In this document: positions 1-5,093 of the stretch, piece after piece
Layout: the number at the start of each line of letters is the position of its first letter
Numbering within the stretch: the stretch's first letter is position 1
Translations under genes and position numbers: made by a program
Notes under the pieces: generated by a model
Seen by the model: the letters and a program-made list of their open reading frames with translations, nothing else
Database searches by the model: none
What the model was told of the DNA's origin: nothing
Assembly (NCBI GenBank): GCA_022562855.1
Contig: JADFON010000086.1
Coordinates: forward strand, 1 to 7,268
DNA length: 7,268 nt
Source of the DNA: Candidatus Zhuqueibacterota bacterium
GTDB lineage: Bacteria; SM23-31
Direction: 5' to 3'

Positions 1-182
1 CTTTGTTGTCTTTGGAATCTCAATTATTTATAAAATTCCTTTGCGATAATGTTGTGATTTCAATGTTTATATAAATATATTTTCTAGACTTGTTAAATAT
101 TTGAATGTAACAAAATGTATATTCGGCTATGTGATGAATAATTTGATACTTAAATTCTTTATTTTATTCATTAGAGAAGCAA
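1..182. other. AT-rich non-coding stretch at left edge
   Basis: This stretch is strongly AT-rich and all three plus-strand frames close within the first 80 bases or so, with no recognisable protein tail. I see no stable GC-containing hairpin, tRNA or repeat family in it. It looks like ordinary upstream intergenic DNA for the promoter that follows. A few residues of an upstream gene ending at the left edge cannot be excluded. Confidence 0.5.
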
Positions 183-211
183 TTGACGAATTAATATTTT
201 GTGAGTATAAA
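183..211 (+). promoter_or_regulatory. Sigma70-type promoter upstream of the DUF1800 stub
   Basis: TTGACG at 183-188 matches the -35 consensus at five of six positions. It is followed by a 17-base spacer and TATAAA at 206-211, a five-of-six match to the -10 consensus. Transcription would start near 218, about 65 bases before the ATG at 283. A weak T-run/A-run inverted repeat (212-218 with 227-233) lies at the predicted start point. In DNA this AT-rich chance matches are common, but the near-consensus pair with optimal spacing is the best in the window. Confidence 0.5.
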
Positions 212-282
212 TTTTTTCGTTAATTTGAAAAAAATCAAAAGTATTCTTGTATTTATAATTACATAAGCAATTTATTAGCGAT

Positions 283-435
283 ATGAAAAAGTTTTTTAAA
301 AAATATACGGGAAATTGGTCTGCAAAGGAAGCCCGGCATCTTTTGAACCGCGCAGGTTTCGGCGGGACGTCAAGATTCGATGCAGATTCCGAAGCTGTGC
401 TTGGAAGAAGATTCCAAAAACTTCGTTTAATTTAG
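283..435 (+). pseudogene. Truncated DUF1800 protein, N-terminal stub only
   Basis: The frame runs from ATG (283) to TAG (433-435) and encodes 50 residues. Residues 11-29 contain NWSAKEARHLLNRAGFGGT. The W..xEA.HLL.RAGFGGT pattern is the typical opening of DUF1800 proteins, which are usually around 450-600 residues, often exported, and often paired with a DUF1501 gene. After GGT the sequence no longer resembles the family and the frame stops 21 codons later. Neither of the other plus frames picks up recognisable DUF1800 sequence, and the next gene is an unrelated dioxygenase. I infer that the rest of the gene was lost by deletion or rearrangement. Base composition supports a coding origin: it turns GC-richer at about 310-410 inside AT-rich flanks. 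No clear SD precedes the ATG, but a good promoter lies upstream. A new short peptide gene or an assembly join are alternatives. Confidence 0.6.
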
Positions 436-518
436 GCAAAAGTTTTGTAAATTACAGATCAACCTGAAATACACCTGATTTCTCTATTTCGATTCAAAAT
501 TAACGTTTGAAAATAAAG

Positions 519-1589
519 ATGAACCGTTTTCAACCGGATAAATCCGGCAGCATTCCCCATTCCGGTCATAACCTTAATCCTGTCGAAGGACCATCGGTAT
601 GGTACGGTCCTGAAATGGCTCAAAAGGATAATTGGATTTACCGCCTTTCAGAAAATGAAATTGCCGAAATAGACCATGCGATTCACAAAGTACGACGCAG
701 AAACTTACCGATGAAGGACATCCGGAAAGAGGATTTTTTCCTGCCAAAACTTGGACCGGAACTTTTATCGATCCGGAACGAAATTATCGAAGGACGAGGA
801 TTTATAGTTATCCGTGGGTTTCCGGTAGAAGATTATACACTTGAGGACGCCGCTACAGGCTATTGGGGAATCGGGACGTATTTCGGTAAGGCGATATCGC
901 AAAATTCAAAAGGTCATCTTCTCGGACATGTCAGAGACATCGGGAACGACCCAAAAAATCCTCTCCATCGTATATACACCACTCGTGAAAAACAGCGGTA
1001 TCACACGGATTCCAGTGACATAGTGGGACTTCTCTGCTTAAAACCGGCAAAATCGGGAGGTAAGAGTACAATATCAAGTTCCGATACGGTCTACAACGAA
1101 ATGCTTAAAACGCGTCCCGACCTGGTTGATACATTGTCGGACACGTTTTATTTTGACTGGAAAGGTGAAGAACCTCCGGGAAGCAAGTCCTATTTTAGCG
1201 CCCGGATATTTAATAATTATGACGGTTTTCTAAGCACAACCTATGACAGGAATTTCATAACATCTGCACAACGGTTTAAGGAATTGCCAAGTTTGAAGCC
1301 GATTCAAATAGAAGCTATCGATATGCTGGAAGACCTCGCAAACAGCGATAATATCAGGTTGGATATTGAATTCAAACCGGGCGATATGCAGTTTATCCAC
1401 AATCACCAGGTACTGCATGCGCGTACCGCTTATGAGGATTTTGCAGAACCGGACTTGAAACGCCACCTTTTGAGGCTCTGGTTAACTGCTCCAAACAGAA
1501 GACCGCTTCCACCTGAAATCGAACTCCGATATAACGGAATTAAGTCTGCCGGTGGAAATTATCATGCATCTCTCGACCCCAATGCATAG
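519..1589 (+). CDS. TauD/TfdA-family Fe(II)/2-oxoglutarate dioxygenase
   Basis: The protein has 356 residues and should be cytoplasmic, as no signal peptide is visible. Members of this family couple 2-oxoglutarate decarboxylation to substrate hydroxylation at a non-haem iron. The facial triad is visible: H162 and D164 in RYHTDSSD, and H300 in VLHART. R315 lies 15 residues after the distal His and is the likely 2-oxoglutarate anchor, within RHLLRLWL. GRGF at 92-95 and RGFPV at 99-103 form the usual N-terminal strand of this larger TauD-like subgroup. SGGKSTISSS (179-188) and PGDMQFIHNH (287-296) are further family blocks. The substrate cannot be told from sequence; no sulfonate, phosphonate or transport gene adjoins it. 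I chose ATG 519. An in-frame TTG at 507 would add four residues, and neither start has a strong SD. The gene is alone on this strand apart from the stub upstream, and its stop lies 3 bases from the stop of the convergent isomerase gene. Confidence 0.9.
   Translation: MNRFQPDKSGSIPHSGHNLNPVEGPSVWYGPEMAQKDNWIYRLSENEIAEIDHAIHKVRRRNLPMKDIRKEDFFLPKLGPELLSIRNEIIEGRGFIVIRGFPVEDYTLEDAATGYWGIGTYFGKAISQNSKGHLLGHVRDIGNDPKNPLHRIYTTREKQRYHTDSSDIVGLLCLKPAKSGGKSTISSSDTVYNEMLKTRPDLVDTLSDTFYFDWKGEEPPGSKSYFSARIFNNYDGFLSTTYDRNFITSAQRFKELPSLKPIQIEAIDMLEDLANSDNIRLDIEFKPGDMQFIHNHQVLHARTAYEDFAEPDLKRHLLRLWLTAPNRRPLPPEIELRYNGIKSAGGNYHASLDPNA
1564..1587. repeat. ATGCAT inverted repeat across the dioxygenase stop
   Basis: ATGCAT occurs at 1564-1569 and again at 1582-1587. 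The motif is self-complementary, so the copies can pair as a 6-bp stem with a 12-base loop. On the plus strand it is followed by a moderately T-rich run (TATTATTTTC). It could act as a weak terminator between the convergent genes, but the stem is short and AT-rich and chance is a fair explanation. Confidence 0.25.
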
Positions 1590-1592
1590 CTA

Positions 1593-2192
1593 TTATTTTC
1601 TGATAATATTGGTAATCCCAATGGGTGGCTCCAGCAGTTGACCGGTGCGTCCTCCATACGGCTTATACTGGATTTCCCTGACAACGTCCATCCCCGACAG
1701 CACCATCCCGAAAGCGGCAAACCCCTGACCGTCCGCATTTCGCGCCCCGCCAAAATCGAGGGAAGGCTGATCGTTAATACATATAAAAAAACTTGCCGTG
1801 GCAGTATCGGGTCCGCCCCGCGCCATCGAAATGACCCCATCTTTGTGCAATAGTCCCGTCACATTCGTTCTTTCAAGAGGAATCGCATCGAAGTTTACTT
1901 CTGAACCGGGGTTTTTGTCTCCCTGTATAACCTCAATTTTGACATCGTTATTCGGCTGGTTTTCCATTGTCACAGTTCTATGGAATCTGCCGCTTTCATA
2001 CGCCCCGGCATCAACATAGGCGAGAAAATTCGCTACCGTTACCGGAGCCTTATCCGGGTATAATTCAACCTCAATATCTCCGACTTCAGTTTGAATTACA
2101 ATCACCGGGTTATCTGTCCGAGTCACGGCTGACGGATTACAGCTAATCGAGAAAATAAGCGCTGCAAGAACTATGAATAAGCGGGTTTTCAT
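1593..2192 (-). CDS. Cyclophilin-type peptidyl-prolyl isomerase lipoprotein
   Basis: The protein has 199 residues. It begins with a lipoprotein-like signal (charged MKTR, a hydrophobic run, then SISC with C18), so it probably folds proteins in the periplasm while anchored to a membrane. The cyclophilin domain spans about 30-198. It shows GDIEVELYPDKAPVTVANF (39-57), the catalytic FHR (70-72), IQGD (89-92), ISMARGG (121-127), ASFFI (133-137) and FGMVLSGMDVV (161-171). The GQGFAAFG block resembles the bacterial PpiA branch. Two oddities: about eight to nine extra residues separate FHR from IQGD, where the family usually has a short FxxQGG run, and the usual Gln of SQFFI is Ser. Activity may therefore be altered. 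ATG 2192 is chosen because AGGGAG lies seven bases upstream and gives a clean signal peptide; a TTG at 2240 would add 16 residues before it. The next gene upstream is separated by a terminator, so this is probably a one-gene unit. Confidence 0.88.
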   Translation of the reverse strand: MKTRLFIVLAALIFSISCNPSAVTRTDNPVIVIQTEVGDIEVELYPDKAPVTVANFLAYVDAGAYESGRFHRTVTMENQPNNDVKIEVIQGDKNPGSEVNFDAIPLERTNVTGLLHKDGVISMARGGPDTATASFFICINDQPSLDFGGARNADGQGFAAFGMVLSGMDVVREIQYKPYGGRTGQLLEPPIGITNIIRK

Positions 2193-2266
2193 TGATTTTC
2201 TCCCTGTTTCCTGTAAAGAAGTCATAACATAATCTTTCAATTCTTGTTTAAACCGGATTTTCCCTT

Positions 2267-2294
2267 AATATACAATAATCACCGTTTTTACCAA
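2267..2294 (-). promoter_or_regulatory. Candidate promoter for the isomerase gene
   Basis: On the minus strand TTGGTA (2294-2289) and TATATT (2272-2267) are separated by 16 bases. Each hexamer matches the sigma70 consensus at four or five positions. The element sits just past the terminator of the upstream unit and about 75 bases before the start at 2192, as expected for an independent transcript. Confidence 0.35.
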
Positions 2295-2330
2295 ATAAAA
2301 AAATACCGTACTGCCATCAGCCCGGTATTT
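2293..2330 (-). terminator. Intrinsic terminator after the TlpA-like gene
   Basis: AAATACCG (2330-2323 on the minus strand) pairs perfectly with CGGTATTT (2308-2301), giving an 8-bp stem with a 14-base loop. On the minus strand it runs straight into a T-rich tract, TTTTTTTATTT including the last stem bases. It begins 25 bases after the stop codon at 2356. Position, orientation and T-tract all fit Rho-independent termination of the redoxin-TlpA unit. Confidence 0.75.
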
Positions 2331-2355
2331 AAGAAATATTTTTGTAGCAATTGAA

Positions 2356-2901
2356 TTATTGCTTTTCGAGCATTTCCAGTATTTTCTGTTCTAATTCCTC
2401 TGAATTGAACCGTTCTTCCACAAAAAATTGGCTTTTACCGTTCCGGTCAAAAAGCCATGTAGCCGGGAGCGCCCCGTACCAGTTCTCATCAATTCCTACA
2501 ATAAAATAGTGACCGTCCTGGTTAAAATCTATCAAATAATTGGTAAAATCGGCTTTTTGCGCTATTAGAAATGAGTCTGCAAGGGCGGGGACAAAATCAT
2601 GTGAAACGGTAATTACATCAAGACCCTGGTCTTTAAACTTATTGTATAATTTAACGATATCAGGAAATTCTTCAACACACGGTGCGCACCATGTTGCCCA
2701 CATGTTCAACAGAACAACCTTACCCTTTTTGTCTGCAAGAGCGTCCAGCACCGTTTGTGAATCAGCTTCGCCTATCAAATACTCAAAAGATTTATCTTCA
2801 ATTCCACTATCTATACGAGCAGAATTATCGCTTTCACTGCACGAAATTGCGCACAGAAATGCACTTATAAATACTAATAAATTTTGACGTAGATTTACCA
2901 A
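2356..2901 (-). CDS. TlpA/ResA-like thioredoxin-fold lipoprotein
   Basis: The protein has 181 residues from the start chosen here. A hydrophobic run (residues 7-20) ending in AISC gives a probable lipidated C21 and a membrane-anchored periplasmic domain. The thioredoxin fold spans about 48-180. It contains KVVLLNMWATWCAPC with the active-site pair C72 and C75 (WCAPC), the following EEFPDI, and the cis-proline loop ALPATWLFD (P146). This motif set is typical of TlpA/ResA/DsbE proteins, which usually reduce disulfides outside the membrane, for example in cytochrome c maturation. No cytochrome gene is present here, so the partner is unknown. No ATG fits the start. TTG 2901 has AAGG five bases upstream and gives a compact signal peptide; TTG 2928 would add nine residues and begin 3 bases after the upstream stop. 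The gene follows the redoxin gene closely and shares its terminator, so the two are probably co-transcribed. Confidence 0.88.
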   Translation of the reverse strand: MVNLRQNLLVFISAFLCAISCSESDNSARIDSGIEDKSFEYLIGEADSQTVLDALADKKGKVVLLNMWATWCAPCVEEFPDIVKLYNKFKDQGLDVITVSHDFVPALADSFLIAQKADFTNYLIDFNQDGHYFIVGIDENWYGALPATWLFDRNGKSQFFVEERFNSEELEQKILEMLEKQ

Positions 2902-2931
2902 TTTTGCCTTATGTGGAGGTATGACCAATTT

Positions 2932-3639
2932 TCAATTGCCACCCTTACCATGCCATTTTTTGTACTCGTCGTGGTTCCGGTCGTACTGTGAAAGACGCTT
3001 GATAGAACATCCGATCGACCTCATATCTGTTTTTGTCAATTCCTTTCCATCAAGAAACTCATTCAGCGCAATCATGAGCGTATTTTCTGTCGGTTCTCTG
3101 CTTGAACCTCGAGCGGGAAATCGTTCTGACCCAAGCCAGCCATGAGCGTTATCGATCCTGCCTCTGTAACGAAGAACCATTTCCGTGTCGATCAACATTG
3201 CAGTCGGGGTCGCTCTTGACCTGAATTTGTCTGTGTATACGGCGTTCCAGTCACGCAAAACCGGAAAATTGAAACCTGCCTCTTCCGCAGCTTTTTGAAC
3301 CGCTGCATTAGGTCCGTCGTAATAGACCGAATTGGGATTGATTCCAAGAAATTTTATGTTATTTTCCGCGCAGAATCGTGCAACTTCTATCATCCGGTCA
3401 TTACAGTTGTTGCTTATCGGACAGTTCCACGATACCCACATCAAAAGGACGCCATTACTTCCTTCTCTCTCGATTTCAGTATACAGGGTGTACGGTTTAC
3501 CGTCAACGCTCATCAAGGTGAAATTATCTACCTTATCACCGATTTCATACCCCGGATCCCTGGAAGTTTGGTTCTGGGCATAAATTACAAACGGCAATGT
3601 CAAAAGAATAATCGTAATTAATGCAACGGATTTTTTCAT
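2932..3639 (-). CDS. Exported redoxin/thioredoxin-like protein, CPISN type
   Basis: The protein has 235 residues and begins with a Sec signal (MKKS, a hydrophobic run, probable cleavage after VIYA at residue 21), so it should act in the periplasm. The AhpC/TSA-redoxin fold spans about 31-200. It contains VLLMWVSWNCPISNNC (64-79), FLGINPN (97-103), FPVLRDW (125-131) and the cis-proline loop ATPTAMLID (P145). RYRGRIDNAHGWLG (157-170) and the C-terminal block IGCSIK with C211 belong to a redoxin subfamily known from Planctomycetes, Acidobacteria and others. In that family CPISN is commonly followed by a Tyr; here C79 makes a C-x5-C pair (C73, C79). C90 and C211 are further candidates for disulfide exchange. 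No enzymatic reaction is established from sequence. A strong SD (GGAGG, six bases before ATG) supports the start. The TlpA-like gene follows directly, suggesting a redox pair. Confidence 0.85.
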   Translation of the reverse strand: MKKSVALITIILLTLPFVIYAQNQTSRDPGYEIGDKVDNFTLMSVDGKPYTLYTEIEREGSNGVLLMWVSWNCPISNNCNDRMIEVARFCAENNIKFLGINPNSVYYDGPNAAVQKAAEEAGFNFPVLRDWNAVYTDKFRSRATPTAMLIDTEMVLRYRGRIDNAHGWLGSERFPARGSSREPTENTLMIALNEFLDGKELTKTDMRSIGCSIKRLSQYDRNHDEYKKWHGKGGN

Positions 3640-3683
3640 CTTATCCCTCCCCCGTTAAAATTTAGTTGATTGTTCAAATATAA

Positions 3684-3700
3684 GTTGAAGTTCATTCAAC
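3684..3700. repeat. Inverted repeat in the redoxin leader
   Basis: GTTGAA (3684-3689) and TTCAAC (3695-3700) form a perfect 6-bp palindrome around a 5-base centre, between the proposed promoter and the start of the redoxin gene. It could be an operator half-site pair or a small leader hairpin. It is short enough to arise by chance. Confidence 0.3.
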
Positions 3701-3719
3701 AACGAATACAATAGTAACC

Positions 3720-3749
3720 ATTATAAATTCAAATCTATCACATAAACAA
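3720..3749 (-). promoter_or_regulatory. Candidate promoter for the redoxin-TlpA unit
   Basis: On the minus strand a perfect TATAAT (3725-3720) follows TTGTTT (3749-3744) after 18 bases. Transcription would start near 3712, leaving a leader of roughly 70 bases with the inverted repeat at 3684-3700. An exact Bacteroidetes-style TAnnTTTG element (TAGATTTG, 3737-3730) overlaps the spacer, but no TTG lies at the proper distance from it, so the sigma70 reading is preferred. Confidence 0.4.
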
Positions 3750-3752
3750 AGC

Positions 3753-3768
3753 AAATGTAAAAACATTT
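3753..3768 (-). terminator. Weak hairpin after the VOC gene
   Basis: AAATGT (3753-3758) and ACATTT (3763-3768) form a 6-bp stem with a 4-base loop, 6 bases beyond the stop codon at 3775. On the minus strand it is followed by the T-rich GCTTTGTTT. The stem is AT-rich and the T-run interrupted, so this is at best a weak terminator. Confidence 0.3.
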
Positions 3769-3774
3769 ACATTT

Positions 3775-4548
3775 CTAACGACCGAGTTGTAAAATCTCGA
3801 TGCGGACGCCGTCAGGACCTTCAAGGTATGATATTTTCAGTGTTCCCCGAAGTGTATACGGTTCTTCCGTGAAAGTGACGCCTTGTTCTTTGATTTTTTC
3901 TGCAGTTGCGTCGAGGTCGGTAACACTGAATCCGATGTGATCGATCGACCTGCCTTCGGTAGGCGCTATTTGGGTCATACGCGCCTGGCTGCGAAAAAAC
4001 AACTTTGCCGCTCCATAATCCAGTGCAGGAATACTTCCAAGGTAGCTTATCGATCTTCCGCCAAATACATCTTTATACCAGTCCCGTGTTGTCCCGGGAT
4101 TTGCCGTATAGATGTGCACGTGGTGAAAACCGAGGTGCTCCGCATCCTGCATAACTTCGATTTTTGTGCCCCATGGGTCCTCGATGTAGGCGTATTTTAC
4201 CGACCCTATCGACCGAGGTTGAGAGAGAATTTTTATACCGGCTTCCTCGAACTCTTTCATCTTTGCATCCAGATCTCTAAAAGACCAGCCGATATGGTCG
4301 ATTGAGCTGCCTGAACTCCCTTTGAATTCACCTTCCGCACGAAAAAAATTGATCGAGGTTTCGCCAAATCGTGCGGATGTTCTTCTCGCCTCGCCTTCCA
4401 TATATTTCGAATACCACTCGGCGCCTTCTGCAGGATCCGGAACGCGGAGGTGGACGTGATGCCAAACGGGATCGTCAACCGGTAATGTTGACGCTAAAAA
4501 CAGCATGAGGAATCCTGAAATAACCAAGAGAAAATGTTTTGTTTTCAT
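3775..4548 (-). CDS. Exported tandem VOC (glyoxalase-fold) protein
   Basis: The protein has 257 residues: a Sec-type signal (MKTKH plus a hydrophobic run to about residue 20) and two vicinal-oxygen-chelate modules, roughly 27-135 and 139-256. Both start with HHVH (30-33 and 142-145), carry IDHIG in the middle (83-87 and 202-206) and end with IE(V/I)(M/L)Q (130-134 and 250-254). The candidate metal ligands are therefore H31, H85 and E131, and H143, H204 and E251, with nearly the same spacing in each module. This points to an internal duplication that kept both possible metal sites. The superfamily includes glyoxalases, extradiol dioxygenases, epimerases and resistance proteins, so the reaction cannot be named. 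Export is unusual compared with the classic cytoplasmic members. The start is supported by GAGAGG nine bases upstream. The zinc-ribbon/DUF2007 gene ends 27 bases upstream, probably in the same operon. Confidence 0.87.
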   Translation of the reverse strand: MKTKHFLLVISGFLMLFLASTLPVDDPVWHHVHLRVPDPAEGAEWYSKYMEGEARRTSARFGETSINFFRAEGEFKGSSGSSIDHIGWSFRDLDAKMKEFEEAGIKILSQPRSIGSVKYAYIEDPWGTKIEVMQDAEHLGFHHVHIYTANPGTTRDWYKDVFGGRSISYLGSIPALDYGAAKLFFRSQARMTQIAPTEGRSIDHIGFSVTDLDATAEKIKEQGVTFTEEPYTLRGTLKISYLEGPDGVRIEILQLGR

Positions 4549-4575
4549 TTTAAATATCCTCTCTAAAAGTTGTTC

Positions 4576-4911
4576 TTATTCTGACATGTCCTGCATAATT
4601 TTAAGAGCTTCTTCGTATCTCTCCTCTGGAACAAGCAGGTGTGTATTGTCGCCGAGAACATTTGTCCCCTTTCCGACAAACGGCGACAGGTCGGCAGGTT
4701 TTAATATGCAGGGAATATCCTCATTTTCGAGCACTTCTTTGAGCATTTCAGTATATATTATTCCGGTGTCTGTCCGGAGTTTTTTCCACTTAATTTCTTC
4801 GAGAGGTTCATCATCATCGGTCTCGATACTTTCAATTAAAGCGGCGCCGCAATCGGGACACTTTTTGACTCCCTCAACATACTCATATTTGCATTCCGGA
4901 CAAACGGGCAT
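4576..4911 (-). CDS. Zinc-ribbon and DUF2007-domain protein
   Basis: The protein has 111 residues with no signal peptide, so it should be cytoplasmic. Residues 1-25 form a zinc ribbon with two CPxC knuckles (C4, C7 and C18, C21). An acidic linker (about 26-40) leads to a C-terminal domain (about 45-108) that resembles DUF2007, described as a putative signal-transducing domain. It has the pattern of a helix ending in a short-range isoleucine (EMLKEVLENEDIPCIL), a glycine-rich loop and a closing VPEERYEEALKIM strand-helix. No biochemical role is established for this arrangement; protein or ligand binding is plausible. The start has AAGGA seven bases upstream. It is the first gene of a likely two-gene operon with the exported VOC protein, 27 bases apart, although the two proteins should sit in different compartments. 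I found no convincing promoter in the 180 bases upstream. Confidence 0.8.
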   Translation of the reverse strand: MPVCPECKYEYVEGVKKCPDCGAALIESIETDDDEPLEEIKWKKLRTDTGIIYTEMLKEVLENEDIPCILKPADLSPFVGKGTNVLGDNTHLLVPEERYEEALKIMQDMSE

Positions 4912-5065
4912 TTTTTCATCCTTTTCTGAATTTTAAAATTGTATTTGTAAAAACTACCGAATTACAGCCATAGACACTTTGATATTTTACAAACTCATTC
5001 CTTATTAAAAGATATATGATTACGATTATTTTTCAATTTACCGGACAACTAAATTATACAGCTCT

Positions 5066-5093
5066 TCGCTTATCCGCCTTCATTCATCCGCCT
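5066..5093 (-). repeat. Imperfect 14-bp tandem duplication at the ClC stop
   Basis: Reading the minus strand, AGGCGGATGAATGA (5093-5080) is followed immediately by AGGCGGATAAGCGA (5079-5066), with 11 of 14 positions identical. The first copy includes the last two bases of the TAG stop. It looks like a small slippage duplication just past the gene; no function is evident. Confidence 0.5.

Noticed and set aside
139-270. AT-rich repeats that might mark an origin or attachment site
   Set aside because: The runs are simple A/T tracts without ordered direct repeats, DnaA-box-like motifs or a neighbouring integrase or replication gene.
1562-1840. Minus-strand frame of 92 codons overlapping the isomerase gene and dioxygenase end
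   Set aside because: It is out of frame with the cyclophilin motifs and its sequence resembles no family.
5036-5056. AATTTA/TAAATT inverted repeat after the ClC gene as a terminator
   Set aside because: The stem is six AT pairs and no T-tract follows on the minus strand.
5053-5058. TATAAT on the minus strand as promoter of the DUF2007-VOC operon
   Set aside because: No -35-like hexamer lies 15-19 bases upstream and it would leave a leader of about 140 bases.
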